Assembly: GCF_028280385.1 (NCBI RefSeq)
Contig: NZ_JANQLX010000003.1
Span: 496,001 to 560,000, forward strand
Length of the DNA stretch: 64,000 nt
Reading direction: 5' to 3'
Source of the DNA: Allomuricauda sp.
Lineage (GTDB): Bacteria > Bacteroidota > Bacteroidia > Flavobacteriales > Flavobacteriaceae
Below the pieces are notes generated by a model. That model was given only the letters and a program-made list of their open reading frames with translations, did not search any database and was not told the origin of the DNA. Position numbers and translations under genes: made by a program. Below are positions 34,068 to 42,739 of the stretch, piece after piece. Each line of letters begins with the position of its first letter. The stretch's first letter is position 1.

Positions 34068-35456
34068 TTAGTTGGTCATTTCAGTGAAATACTTATAGAA
34101 GTAGGGTATGGTTTCAATGCCCTTTAAATAGTTCCATACCCCAAAGTGTTCGTTGGGGGAATGGATGGCATCGCTGTCCAGCCCAAATCCCATTAATATG
34201 GTCTTGCTTTCCAATACCTGCTCAAAAAGGGCCACTATGGGAATACTCCCACCGGTCCTTTCCGGAATTGGGGTCTTGCCAAAAGTGGTCTCATAGGCCT
34301 TGGCCGCCGCTTGGTAACCAATACTATCGGTTTTGGTTACATAGGCAAGTCCGCCGTGGTGGGGGGTAACCTTGACTTTGACACTTTTAGGTGCAATGGA
34401 CATAAAGTGTTTGGTAAAGAGTTCCGTGATTTCATCCGGATCCTGGTCAGGAACAAGTCGCATGGAAATTTTGGCATAGGCCTTACTGGCTATAACCGTT
34501 TTGGCTCCTTCTCCTGTATAGCCGCCCCAAATCCCGTTTACATCCAAGGTTGGGCGAATGGAGTAACGTTCCGCTGTGGAATATCCCATTTCACCATGTA
34601 CATCGGAAATATCCAAGGCTTGTTTGTAGGCTTCCAGGCTAAAGGGTGCCTTTGCCATTTCGGCTCGCTCTTCAGCAGATACTTCTTCTACCTTGTCATA
34701 AAATCCTGGTATGGTGATATGGTTGTTCTCATCATGCAAGGATGCGATCATTTTGTTTAGAACGTTTATCGGATTGGGTACTGCTCCTCCATAAATCCCG
34801 GAATGAAGGTCGCGGTTGGGCCCTGTGACTTCAACTTCCACATAACTTAGTCCGCGCAATCCTGTGGTAATGGAAGGGACATCATTGGCCATCATGCCCG
34901 TATCCGATATTAGGATAATATCGTTGGCCAGTTTTTCCTTGTGGGCTTCCAAAAAGTCGGCCAAACTATCACTGCCCACTTCTTCTTCCCCTTCGATCAT
35001 AAATTTTACATTGCAGGGAAGCTGGTTGTTTTTTATCATGAATTCCACCGCTTTTACATGCATAAAGAACTGCCCTTTGTCGTCGCAGGCACCCCTAGCA
35101 AATATGGCCCCATCAGGGTGCAAATCCGTTGTTTTGATCACGGGTTCAAATGGAGGGGAATTCCATAGATCCATAGGGTCTGGAGGTTGCACATCATAGT
35201 GCCCGTACACCAACACTGTAGGTAGATTTGGATCTATGATTTTCTCAGCGTAGACCACCGGATATCCCTTGGTCTCGCAGATTTCAGCATTGTCGCAGCC
35301 TGCATCGACCAAAGATTTTTCCACAGCCTTGGCGGTTTCCAACACGTCCTGGGAAAATGCCGTATCCGCACTGATGGAAGGAATTTTTAGGAGTTCGATG
35401 AGCTCGTTTATAAATCGGTCTTTGTGGGTGTCAATGTAGTTTTTAATTTGTTCCAT
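34068..35456 (-). CDS. M20 family dipeptidase
   Basis: Zinc-dependent exo-/dipeptidase of 462 residues, cytosolic. Metal-binding motifs: VYGHYDVQPPDP, the RGACDDKGQ block, EGEEEVGS with catalytic Glu, and ISDTGM; the dimerisation lid runs about 200-360 with a DLHSGIYGG block. The C-terminal SDAIHSPNEHFG carries the last metal-ligand histidine. Closest in layout to the carnosinase/CNDP-like group. Single gene between the blaI operators and tRNA-Leu. Confidence 0.93.
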   Translation of the reverse strand: MEQIKNYIDTHKDRFINELIELLKIPSISADTAFSQDVLETAKAVEKSLVDAGCDNAEICETKGYPVVYAEKIIDPNLPTVLVYGHYDVQPPDPMDLWNSPPFEPVIKTTDLHPDGAIFARGACDDKGQFFMHVKAVEFMIKNNQLPCNVKFMIEGEEEVGSDSLADFLEAHKEKLANDIILISDTGMMANDVPSITTGLRGLSYVEVEVTGPNRDLHSGIYGGAVPNPINVLNKMIASLHDENNHITIPGFYDKVEEVSAEERAEMAKAPFSLEAYKQALDISDVHGEMGYSTAERYSIRPTLDVNGIWGGYTGEGAKTVIASKAYAKISMRLVPDQDPDEITELFTKHFMSIAPKSVKVKVTPHHGGLAYVTKTDSIGYQAAAKAYETTFGKTPIPERTGGSIPIVALFEQVLESKTILMGFGLDSDAIHSPNEHFGVWNYLKGIETIPYFYKYFTEMTN

Positions 35457-35530
35457 GTAGTTTTAAAAAGGATACTAAATGTACAAAAAACAAGTTTTTA
35501 AAAAGTGTGTGTAGGGTAATCGGAAAATTG

Positions 35531-35543
35531 GATTATATTTGCA
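35531..35543 (+). promoter_or_regulatory. -7 element of the tRNA-Leu promoter
   Basis: TATATTTG at 35534-35541 is a perfect TAnnTTTG flavobacterial -7 element, 11 bp before the tRNA 5' end. I see no TTG at the expected upstream distance. The surrounding 13-mer is shared with the rmlB promoter. Confidence 0.65.
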
Positions 35544-35552
35544 CACCTTTTT

Positions 35553-35634
35553 GCGGGTGTGGTGGAATTGGTAGACACGCTAGACTTAGGATCTAGTGCC
35601 GCGAGGCGTGGGGGTTCGACTCCCTTCACCCGCA
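35553..35634 (+). tRNA. tRNA-Leu (anticodon TAG)
   Basis: Full cloverleaf with a long variable arm: acceptor stem GCGGGTG/CACCCGC, anticodon stem CTAGA/TCTAG with loop CTTAGGA (anticodon TAG at 35587-35589, reads CUA), T-arm with GGTTCGACTCC. Discriminator base A at 35634. CCA is not encoded, as is common in Bacteroidota. Confidence 0.97.
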
Positions 35635-35636
35635 CT

Positions 35637-35669
35637 AAAAAAACCTCTCTTTTTTGGAGAGGTTTTTTT
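35637..35669 (+). terminator. Intrinsic terminator after tRNA-Leu
   Basis: Hairpin AACCTCTC/GAGAGGTT with a T-rich loop, preceded by an A-run and followed by seven T residues; usable in both directions. Two bases after the tRNA. Confidence 0.9.
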
Positions 35670-35692
35670 ATATCCGCTTTCTGGCAAAAACA

Positions 35693-37939
35693 TTAAAGGT
35701 TCAGCCAATAATTTACCTTCAAAACAATGGCCCTTTGTCTGGGAATCCGGATGTCAGGAAACAACAGCCCCCCGTTATCCGACAAACTCTCCGCAAAGTA
35801 ATTGTCCGTATATACCAAAAACACGTCCGAAACAGGTTTAAAACGCCATTGAAGCCGCGTATTGATATTCAAATTCTCTATCTGGGTATTTAATTGGACG
35901 AAGGTGGTCCAAAACAGGTTTTTGGTAAATGTAAAATCAAACCGGGAGCCGATCAGCAGCAAATCAGAATCGTTGAATCCTTCGGGCAATCGAATTCGGT
36001 TGTAGTTTAGGTTCAGGGAGGTAAATCCCAATGGCTGGTAGCGATATGTTAAAGTGCCCCCAAGATTGTATAAGTTTCCATTGAAATGTTCCCCCATGCG
36101 GGCATTGAGGATGTAAGAAAACTTTTTGCGCGCATCGGATCGGTAATCGGCCTGTATGTAAGAATAGGTGTAGGTGGTTCCAGACGGCAAGGGCAAAGAG
36201 TTGAGTCCGCTTGGATCGAATGGATTTAAAAGTCGCACGTACTGCCTTTTTCCAGAGACATTCAAGATGGCGGTGTTTTTGAAATTTGCCCGATAGTTAA
36301 GGTCAAGATTCCAGTCCAAATCCTGGAAATTTCTGTTATTGCCGACCCAATTGGCAGAAATTCCCGGCCCATGCCGTTGGATGCTTCCTGTTTTCGGATA
36401 AAGGTTCAACCATAATTCAGGGGTAGTTTGAAAAATATTCCTTCGCCGTACGAAACCAACTTCGGGATTATACCCGGCACCTATGCTCTGAACCATGAAG
36501 TTGCTCTCCCATCTGTAGGAGTTGTAATTGATGTATCCACCGGAAGCAAATTCAGAGCTATTGTTTTGTTCGTCAAGGGATTGATGATAAAAAAACTTGG
36601 TATTCCAGGTGTTGTCGTTGGAGGCAAGGTTAAAATCTAGGCCCAATGCCCTGTTGTATTCCATTGGTGATAAGGTAAAATCACCACCAACTTCATTGGT
36701 AAAAGCCTGTTTATTTATAAAAAATGCCCCAATATAGGAACGGGATAGGATACGTTGCTGCAAAGCCGCCACAAAATAGTTGGTGGACGCAAGTTGGATA
36801 CTCTCGTTTTCTTCCAACTGCGCATCCAGGATTCCTATTCTAAGGTTTTTGTTGAGTTTTCCATTTAATCGAAATCCACCATAGATTCTATTTTGTAGGT
36901 TCTGACCAGTATTGGCATCCACACTTACCCCAATGCGTCTGGAGAAAAATGGTCGTGTGCCATCCAATCCAAAGTTGGCAAAGAGATCGGCATTCTCTAA
37001 AAAGAACTGCCGTCTTTCAGGAAAAAAAATCTCGAATCTGTCCAAATTGGTTACTTGGGTATCCACTTCCACTTGGGAGAAGTCCGGGTTGATGGTCAGA
37101 TCCAAAGTCATGGCTGGTCCAAGTCCGATTTTGGTGTCCAAACCAAAATCGAAGTTGTTTTGAGTGGGGGAATCCTGTTCAAAATTCTTGGAATTGTTAA
37201 ATATCCCATACGGAATGAGGGAGATGTTTCTCTTGTTTTGATCCAAGGGTTCATCCCAGACAAGTTTTTGGGTAAACGCAAGGTTGATGATAAACTGATT
37301 TCGGGGGATGCGCGTCCAGGTCGACTGCTCCGCATATTCACTGTCAAACCGATAAAAGTTGATATTCCAAAATGGTGCATCTTTTTTAAAGCGGAGTGTT
37401 TTAAGAGGGATGGCCATTTCTACCAACCAGTGATCTTCATAGATCTTGGCCTCTGAATACCACACATTGTCCCAGCCGGTGGAAAATGTACTGGGACTGG
37501 CCAGACTGCCGCCGTTGGCTATCAAGCCTTCCCGTTGTACTCCAAAAGGGTTTACCCCAAACAAAAAAGCATTATTCTTATCGGCATAGGTGTCCAATAC
37601 AATGGAGAACACATCGTTGGCCTCCCCCCTGAAATCGCGCCGCAATGACGGGGTCACGTATGATCTGTTTCCCAAGTTTTTCATTTTGGCCATTACATAG
37701 AGGTTGTTCTCATCGTAGGTCAGTCGTACTTCGGTATCTGCCTTTGCCCGGACCGAGTCACTGGGAAAATACTGCCAGAAGTTATTGGCGATTGCCGCCA
37801 TTTCCCAATCAGGCTCGTTCATTATGGCATCGATTATGATTTTACCTGTTGCTTTTTTTATATTTAATTCTTCTTGGGCCGGAGAATTGATATGAACCCC
37901 AAGGGCTAGGAAAAAGTAAACCAAACGCAATATTTTCAT
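35693..37939 (-). CDS. DUF5916 outer-membrane protein with CBM9-like domain
   Basis: 748 residues: signal peptide (about 1-21, ending SPAQ), N-terminal carbohydrate-binding family 9-like domain (about 25-215; block IIIDAIMNEPDWEMA and later FYRFDSEYAEQSTWTRIPR), then a DUF5916 beta-barrel-like C-terminal region rich in alternating aromatic strands and ending in Asn-Leu. Membership of the family is clear; substrate is unknown, with binding or passage of an oligosaccharide a reasonable guess. The divergent AraC-type regulator is the obvious candidate for control. Confidence 0.88.
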   Translation of the reverse strand: MKILRLVYFFLALGVHINSPAQEELNIKKATGKIIIDAIMNEPDWEMAAIANNFWQYFPSDSVRAKADTEVRLTYDENNLYVMAKMKNLGNRSYVTPSLRRDFRGEANDVFSIVLDTYADKNNAFLFGVNPFGVQREGLIANGGSLASPSTFSTGWDNVWYSEAKIYEDHWLVEMAIPLKTLRFKKDAPFWNINFYRFDSEYAEQSTWTRIPRNQFIINLAFTQKLVWDEPLDQNKRNISLIPYGIFNNSKNFEQDSPTQNNFDFGLDTKIGLGPAMTLDLTINPDFSQVEVDTQVTNLDRFEIFFPERRQFFLENADLFANFGLDGTRPFFSRRIGVSVDANTGQNLQNRIYGGFRLNGKLNKNLRIGILDAQLEENESIQLASTNYFVAALQQRILSRSYIGAFFINKQAFTNEVGGDFTLSPMEYNRALGLDFNLASNDNTWNTKFFYHQSLDEQNNSSEFASGGYINYNSYRWESNFMVQSIGAGYNPEVGFVRRRNIFQTTPELWLNLYPKTGSIQRHGPGISANWVGNNRNFQDLDWNLDLNYRANFKNTAILNVSGKRQYVRLLNPFDPSGLNSLPLPSGTTYTYSYIQADYRSDARKKFSYILNARMGEHFNGNLYNLGGTLTYRYQPLGFTSLNLNYNRIRLPEGFNDSDLLLIGSRFDFTFTKNLFWTTFVQLNTQIENLNINTRLQWRFKPVSDVFLVYTDNYFAESLSDNGGLLFPDIRIPRQRAIVLKVNYWLNL

Positions 37940-38048
37940 GGATAAGGATTTCTTTGCAAGCTAGGCAGACCTTGTGCCAAGGGGATATGCTATCGGGAGG
38001 AAGTGTTATTATGATGGAAGCCATTGGATAAAAACCAAAAATTCCAAT

Positions 38049-38936
38049 ATGGTAGAAGTACTTGAAGGAAAAGGATTTGCAGGGCAACGGACGGAAACGG
38101 AGTTGGAGCGTTTTCTGCTGTACAATGCCAATTTGCGCACTACAGAACCCGTAGAGTTTGTTGTGGAAGGTGCGGATAATTGGCTGCAATTCCACTACCA
38201 GCTGTCTGGGGATACCACTACCTTGATCGTAGAAAAGGAAATGCTGGTGCCCATCAGCTCCAATTCGTTCGCCATATTATATCAGAAAAAAGGGTGTTGT
38301 AAAATCCGTTTTCCCAAGAATTGTGATTACAAGAGTTTTGGTTTTAGGGTTGACCCAGATTATTTTGTCGATTCTTTTTTGAAGGATTTCAAGGAATTGG
38401 ACCCTATACAACAGGCGATCAAAAATGACAGCTTGTTTTATTTGGATAAAAAATACGCTTCCTTGGACTCGAAAACCCGCGACATTATCCATGAGATCTT
38501 AAACCATCCCTATCAAGGTTCTTTGTCGGATGTTTACGTAAAGCACAAACTGGTGGAGCTTATTTTTCATTCCATACCTGTTTTAAGGGATAATGCGGAG
38601 CGATTACTACAAGAAAAACCAGCTAAAAAAAAGCATATAGAACGTGCCAGGATATTTATTCAAAATAACCTTGACCAAAAATTGTCCCTTAAGGTTATTG
38701 CCAAGCATTGTGGGCTTAACGAATATGCGCTTAAGCGTGAATTCAAGAAAAAATACGGGCAAAGCGTGATTGATTTTTTTATCGATCTTAGGTTAAAAAG
38801 GGCTTATGACGATATCCAGGGGACAGATAAAAAAATTACGGCAGTGGCTTATGAGGCCGGATATTCCAGTGTGGGCAATTTTTCCAATGCTTTTTTTAAA
38901 CGATATGGTTTTAGGCCCAGTGAACTGCGCAAATAA
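38049..38936 (+). CDS. AraC family transcriptional regulator
   Basis: 295 residues from the ATG at 38049; a frame open from 37974 adds a peptide that does not look like the family, so I prefer the internal start. N-terminal ligand-binding region of unknown type (about 1-190), then an AraC-type double helix-turn-helix at about 200-295: LSLKVIAKHCGLNEYALKRE, FFIDLRLKRAYDDI, ITAVAYEAGYSSVGNFSNAF and the ending RYGFRPSELR. Divergent from the DUF5916 gene with 109 bp between the starts. Confidence 0.9.
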   Translation: MVEVLEGKGFAGQRTETELERFLLYNANLRTTEPVEFVVEGADNWLQFHYQLSGDTTTLIVEKEMLVPISSNSFAILYQKKGCCKIRFPKNCDYKSFGFRVDPDYFVDSFLKDFKELDPIQQAIKNDSLFYLDKKYASLDSKTRDIIHEILNHPYQGSLSDVYVKHKLVELIFHSIPVLRDNAERLLQEKPAKKKHIERARIFIQNNLDQKLSLKVIAKHCGLNEYALKREFKKKYGQSVIDFFIDLRLKRAYDDIQGTDKKITAVAYEAGYSSVGNFSNAFFKRYGFRPSELRK

Positions 38937-38989
38937 TAAAATTTGGTCTAAAAGTGGCATGCGATCAAACATGCCACTTCTGTTCTAAA

Positions 38990-39358
38990 TCATTCCATAT
39001 GGGCAAAGATTTTGCCCACAATTTTCCATCGACCGTCAATTTTGGCCAAGGATAGGTAGTCGAAATAATTGTACCCCAACATGGGTAGCTGAAGTTTTGC
39101 CATCGCGATGTTCCCAATGATATCGATACCCAAGGTCTTCATGTTAAATGATTCCCCAAGCTCTTTGGGACTCCTCCTACCTTTTACTCCTTCCAGATAG
39201 TCAGGTACATTTTTTCGGTATTCGGCTCCGCCGATGTCCCCGTGGAGCTCAGCATTTTCATGAAAAACAGTTTCCAACTTTTCTGTATCTCCGTAATAAA
39301 TACCTTCAAAATAGTTGGTGATCATCTTTTGGATTTCTTTATTGTTTTCTGAATACAT
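38990..39358 (-). CDS. SnoaL-like/NTF2-fold protein
   Basis: 122 residues with the NTF2-like fold: opening helices (IQKMITNYFEGIYYGDTEKL), VFHENAELHG and the ending FDYLSLAKIDGRWKIVGKIF. Cytosolic, no signal peptide. 11 bp downstream of the SDR gene stop, in the same minus-strand operon as the SDR and the tautomerase. Members include putative lumazine-binding and polyketide-cyclase-like proteins; no catalytic residues can be assigned. Confidence 0.82.
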   Translation of the reverse strand: MYSENNKEIQKMITNYFEGIYYGDTEKLETVFHENAELHGDIGGAEYRKNVPDYLEGVKGRRSPKELGESFNMKTLGIDIIGNIAMAKLQLPMLGYNYFDYLSLAKIDGRWKIVGKIFAHME

Positions 39359-39369
39359 GGTTTTTGGAT

Positions 39370-40113
39370 TTAAATGGTATGGCCAACGGTATGCCCGCCT
39401 GCTACGTTTATGGTTTCTCCTGTTACAAAGCTGGAGGAGGCCAAAAAGTAGGCAGCCTCCGCAATTTCATGGGCCTCCCCAATGCGGTTCAGTAAGTGCA
39501 GACCGGCCAGACTGTCCGCATCTTCTATGCCGATTTTCCCTTGCAATGGACTTCTGATTATCCCTGGAGCAATGGTATTGACACGTATATTGTTCTTGCC
39601 AAATTCAGCGGCCAACTGCCGGGTAAGTGCATGGATGGCTCCTTTACTGGTCAACGGGGCTGAGGCCGGGAAACCATCAATGGCATGATCCACCAATACA
39701 GTTCCAATATTGATGATGGTCCCGTCATTTTGCTTAATCATTTCTGGGATGGCGGCCTGACTGGTAAAGTAAGTGCCTTTTAGGTTCACGTTCCAATACA
39801 CTTCCAAGTCCTTTTCCCCAACTTCCAAAAAAGGTTTGGGAGAAAATACCCCAGCATTGTTGATCAAAACGTCTACACTACCAAATTTTTCCTTGGCCAA
39901 TTGCACTAATTGTTTACCGGTTTCGGCGAGGCTTATATCCCCTACATAATAAATAACATTGGATGGGGATCCAAGTTGGCTGTAGGCCAATTTTAAGTTG
40001 TCCGTCTTGGAGGAGTTCATGATCACATTACTCCCTTTATCGGCAAAGAACCTTGTGATTTCTTTCCCAATTCCGGTGGAAGCTCCGGTTACGATTACAG
40101 TCTTGTTTTTCAT
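39370..40113 (-). CDS. SDR family oxidoreductase lacking the catalytic tyrosine
   Basis: 247 residues from the ATG at 40113 (Met24 of a longer frame that would overlap the tautomerase gene). NAD(P)-binding TGASTGIGKE and LINNAGVF are intact. In place of the usual YxxSK there is PLTSK (in PASAPLTSKGAIHA), so Pro replaces Tyr, and the serine of NIxS is Gly-Thr (INIGTV). A divergent SDR group with such an active site exists, but normal alcohol dehydrogenase chemistry looks unlikely. Third partners are the tautomerase upstream and the SnoaL-like protein downstream. Confidence 0.88.
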   Translation of the reverse strand: MKNKTVIVTGASTGIGKEITRFFADKGSNVIMNSSKTDNLKLAYSQLGSPSNVIYYVGDISLAETGKQLVQLAKEKFGSVDVLINNAGVFSPKPFLEVGEKDLEVYWNVNLKGTYFTSQAAIPEMIKQNDGTIINIGTVLVDHAIDGFPASAPLTSKGAIHALTRQLAAEFGKNNIRVNTIAPGIIRSPLQGKIGIEDADSLAGLHLLNRIGEAHEIAEAAYFLASSSFVTGETINVAGGHTVGHTI

Positions 40114-40117
40114 GCTA

Positions 40118-40312
40118 TTACTTTTTTGAAGGTACATGTTGTTTCGCATCGTAACCCCAGTTTTCTGAGGCCACTTCCTCAATTACAACGTGGGTTGTCC
40201 TTGGGTCTTTGTTCAAGACATCCACTAGGAGTTGGGTGGTCCCCTTGATCAGTTGCAGTTTTTGTTCCGTGGTTACCCCTTCATCGGTAACCTTAATGTT
40301 TACATAAGGCAT
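40118..40312 (-). CDS. 4-oxalocrotonate tautomerase family protein
   Basis: 64 residues, the normal monomer length of the family, with catalytic Pro2 right after the initiator (MPYVNIKVT) and the VVIEEVASENWGY segment. Acts as an oligomer on enol/keto substrates; substrate unknown. Lies 4 bp upstream of the SDR start in the same operon. An FNR/CRP-like dyad lies upstream at 40393-40404. Confidence 0.9.
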   Translation of the reverse strand: MPYVNIKVTDEGVTTEQKLQLIKGTTQLLVDVLNKDPRTTHVVIEEVASENWGYDAKQHVPSKK

Positions 40313-40338
40313 AATCTTTAATATTAGAATTTATACCA

Positions 40339-40346
40339 CAAAGTTG
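40339..40346 (-). promoter_or_regulatory. Possible -7 element of the tautomerase/SDR operon
   Basis: CAACTTTG on the minus strand resembles TAnnTTTG with C for the first T, as in the ccoI promoter. It is 26 bp before the tautomerase ATG and 23 bp further from the palindrome at 40393-40404 than in the ccoI/ccoS/usp promoters, about two helical turns. Confidence 0.35.
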
Positions 40347-40378
40347 AAGTGAAACGCTAGGGTTGCGAAGGAGGTACA

Positions 40379-40405
40379 TCACTTCTTTGAAGTGACATAT
40401 ATCAC
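40379..40405. promoter_or_regulatory. FNR/CRP-like dyad plus hairpin upstream of tautomerase gene
   Basis: On the minus strand 40404-40393 reads TGATATATGTCA, identical in all 12 bases to the box before ccoS (61767-61778) and set in a larger GTGA-N6-TCAC palindrome (40392-40405). Next to it TCACTTC-TTT-GAAGTGA (40379-40395) forms a perfect 7-bp stem that overlaps the box. It lies between the 3' end of a Crp-family gene and the tautomerase start, so it probably controls the tautomerase/SDR operon. Confidence 0.5.
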
Positions 40406-40421
40406 ATGTAAAAATTAACAG

Positions 40422-40985
40422 CTAATCGTTTAATCTGCTCAAGGTTTCCCTGGAAACGCCCAAGTAGGCGGCGATCATTTTTTTGGGTACCCGTTGGAAC
40501 AGGGCGGGATATTGTTCCAACAACAAGTTGTATCGTTCCTTTGAAGAATTTTTTAAAAGCGATAGGATTCGATTTTGAAGGGCAATCCGGCCCATTTTAC
40601 TTTTTTTGGCCCAAAACCGTTCCATTTTGTGCATGGCCGCGGTGAGTTTCTCCCGATTTTCAAAAGTGATGTACAACAGCTCACTGTCCTCGATACAATC
40701 AATCGAAATTTTGGAAGGGGTTTGTTTTACAAAGGACTCGTAGTCAGTGATCCACCAATTTTCCATCCCAAATTGAAGAATGTGCTCCTTGCCGGCATCG
40801 TCCACAAAATAGCTTTTAAGACAACCTTTTAAAATCCAAAATTCTTTGTCCACAACTTGGCCTTCCTGTACCAAAAATTGATGCTTTCGCCTTTTGGTAG
40901 TTGCAAAATGTCCCAAAATAAAATCGAACTCCTCATCGGTAAGGCTAACGATATCTTCAATATGTTGGCGTAATGGGTGCGACAT
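40422..40985 (-). CDS. Crp/Fnr family regulator
   Basis: 187 residues: cyclic-nucleotide-binding fold (about 25-120) without the residues needed to bind cAMP that I can recognise, and a short C-terminal helix-turn-helix (MIAAYLGVSRETLSRL) with the E-S-R pattern. The helix is at the very end, a common layout of the Bacteroidota YeiL/CRP-like single-gene regulators that often sit next to SDR genes. The adjacent tautomerase/SDR operon and its dyad are the likely targets. Confidence 0.88.
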   Translation of the reverse strand: MSHPLRQHIEDIVSLTDEEFDFILGHFATTKRRKHQFLVQEGQVVDKEFWILKGCLKSYFVDDAGKEHILQFGMENWWITDYESFVKQTPSKISIDCIEDSELLYITFENREKLTAAMHKMERFWAKKSKMGRIALQNRILSLLKNSSKERYNLLLEQYPALFQRVPKKMIAAYLGVSRETLSRLND

Positions 40986-41116
40986 TTTTCTACTAAAGGA
41001 TGCGATAGTCCCTGCTGCTGAACACCAGAGCTAGGTACCTTGTAAAGTTAATCAGGCTCGCCGAATTCCGAAAGTTTGTCAATTAACTAGAAAAATGGAG
41101 CATAAGACAGCGATTC

Positions 41117-42139
41117 TTAAAAGATCAATTTTTTATCTTTTTGGTCCATGGGTAAAAAATTGATGTCCAAATACCCCCCGCTGGCGTTGTCATCAGCAAC
41201 TATTTGGGGTTTTCCTTTGACAATCTCAATGGAATTTCGATGGATATGACCTGCAAAGATTCCCAATAGGTTTGGAGCTGTAAAAACTTGCTTATGAAAA
41301 TTAAGCGTTGTTTCAGTATGTCCACTTTCAGGCCATTTCGGTCGTCTTTCCAGTTCATGGTTACGATCCGTGGCCGCACCCCAATTGGGATTCCCGCAGC
41401 CAAACCAAATACCTTTTCCAGGGGCATATAGCGGAATATGAACCAAGAGGACCAATGGTACTCCACTGGCCACCTGTTCTGTGAAAAAGGCCAATTGCTC
41501 CTCATTAATTTGATAGGTGGAATTATCGATGGCCAAAAATCGGATTCCTTTAATATCATAAGTCGCCATTAATGGATGATTGCCTTGATACAAAGGTTTC
41601 AATCGTTTTTCAATCCATGTGTCCCTCAAAGTCTCCAAGGGGCCTTCCATGCCTTCATAATGCCAATCGTGGTTGCCAGCAACATATATGTAGGGAATAC
41701 CTGTTTCTTCCAATTTGGACAACACCCACTCGATCGCCGCTTCAGACGGAAAACTAAAAAGGTCCCCCACCAAGGTGATCACATCGGCATTGACTTCCTT
41801 TGCAAATACCAAGGTTTGTTCAAAAGCTTCTTCCGGATTCGTTTTTGTTCCTGTTTTAAAATGCGAGGTTTGGTTATAGGCTTTTGCCATTCGATTGCTA
41901 TACGCTTGAAAAGGTATTCCCCTTTCGTCATCTTTGAACAAATGTGTGTCGGCTATATGGACTACCCTAACCGATTCATTGATCACATTGGCGTAAAAAA
42001 ACACCTCTTCTTGGTCTACAGTGGCGCATACCTTGGCTTTCTTGCCTTTCTTTTTAGGGGACTTGGTAAAGGAACTGGTGGTAAGTCCAAGCCCTAAAAA
42101 GGCGGCAGAAACCCTATTGAAAAATAATCTGCGTTTCAT
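41117..42139 (-). CDS. Calcineurin-like metallophosphoesterase, exported
   Basis: 340 residues. N-terminus MKRRLFFNRVSAAFLGLG looks like a twin-arginine signal. Metal-binding blocks of the family are all present: HIADTHLF, TLVGDLFSF, VAGNHDWHYEG, LLVHIPLY and FAGHIHRNS. Predicted to act outside the cytosol on an unknown phosphoester. Single gene on the minus strand with 96 bp to the next gene. Confidence 0.88.
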   Translation of the reverse strand: MKRRLFFNRVSAAFLGLGLTTSSFTKSPKKKGKKAKVCATVDQEEVFFYANVINESVRVVHIADTHLFKDDERGIPFQAYSNRMAKAYNQTSHFKTGTKTNPEEAFEQTLVFAKEVNADVITLVGDLFSFPSEAAIEWVLSKLEETGIPYIYVAGNHDWHYEGMEGPLETLRDTWIEKRLKPLYQGNHPLMATYDIKGIRFLAIDNSTYQINEEQLAFFTEQVASGVPLVLLVHIPLYAPGKGIWFGCGNPNWGAATDRNHELERRPKWPESGHTETTLNFHKQVFTAPNLLGIFAGHIHRNSIEIVKGKPQIVADDNASGGYLDINFLPMDQKDKKLIF

Positions 42140-42212
42140 ATGGTGTTTTTAACTGTTGGTAAATATTTTCATTGATGAGCCATCGGTCTAACCAAAAAGG
42201 TCAACTCCACTG

Positions 42213-42716
42213 CTAACGGCTGTTGTCCAACTTATAAAAAAGTGTGGGCTTGCCCTCTACCTCCCTATCGTCCACCAATTGCATTTGCAGCCTATTGCAA
42301 ACTTTAATGGAATCTTGATTGGGTTTGTCCATGGATGCCATTACATAATCAAATTTTAATTCGTTAAAGGCATAACGGATAATTTCTTCGGATGCTTCGG
42401 TGGCAAAACCTTTACCAGTGAATTCAGGTAGCAGGGCGTACACCAATTGGGGAAGCGCCTCTTCAAAGAAGAACCAAAACCCAATATAGCCCATGTAAGT
42501 TTTGTTTTTAGCATCCAGGATTTTCCAAAGCCCCCATTTTTCATGTTCAAATTTGTTGCCCACCTCTTGGATGATACCTTCGGAAACGGCTTCCGGGATT
42601 TCCTCATTGTCCCACAAGTACTTTTTTACATGGGAGTCAATATTGGTCTGGTGAAAGAGGGCTTGGTCTCTAGGGGTAATGGGAACGAGTTGAAGTCGTC
42701 CGGTGTTAAGCTCCAT
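42213..42716 (-). CDS. GNAT acetyltransferase, RimJ/RimL type
   Basis: 167 residues; opens with the RimJ-like NTGRLQLVPITPRDQ block, acetyl-CoA-binding motif ALLPEFTGKGFATEASEEI and the final VCNRLQMQLVDD. Substrate (protein N-terminus or small molecule) cannot be told. First gene, in transcription order after the cupin gene, of a small minus-strand run (23 bp gap). Confidence 0.88.
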   Translation of the reverse strand: MELNTGRLQLVPITPRDQALFHQTNIDSHVKKYLWDNEEIPEAVSEGIIQEVGNKFEHEKWGLWKILDAKNKTYMGYIGFWFFFEEALPQLVYALLPEFTGKGFATEASEEIIRYAFNELKFDYVMASMDKPNQDSIKVCNRLQMQLVDDREVEGKPTLFYKLDNSR

Positions 42717-42739
42717 CAGTTCGTCTAAGTTTTAGGTGA

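Noticed and set aside
35553..35692. tRNA-Leu as attachment site of a mobile element
   Set aside because: No integrase and no second copy of the tRNA 3' end was seen in the window.
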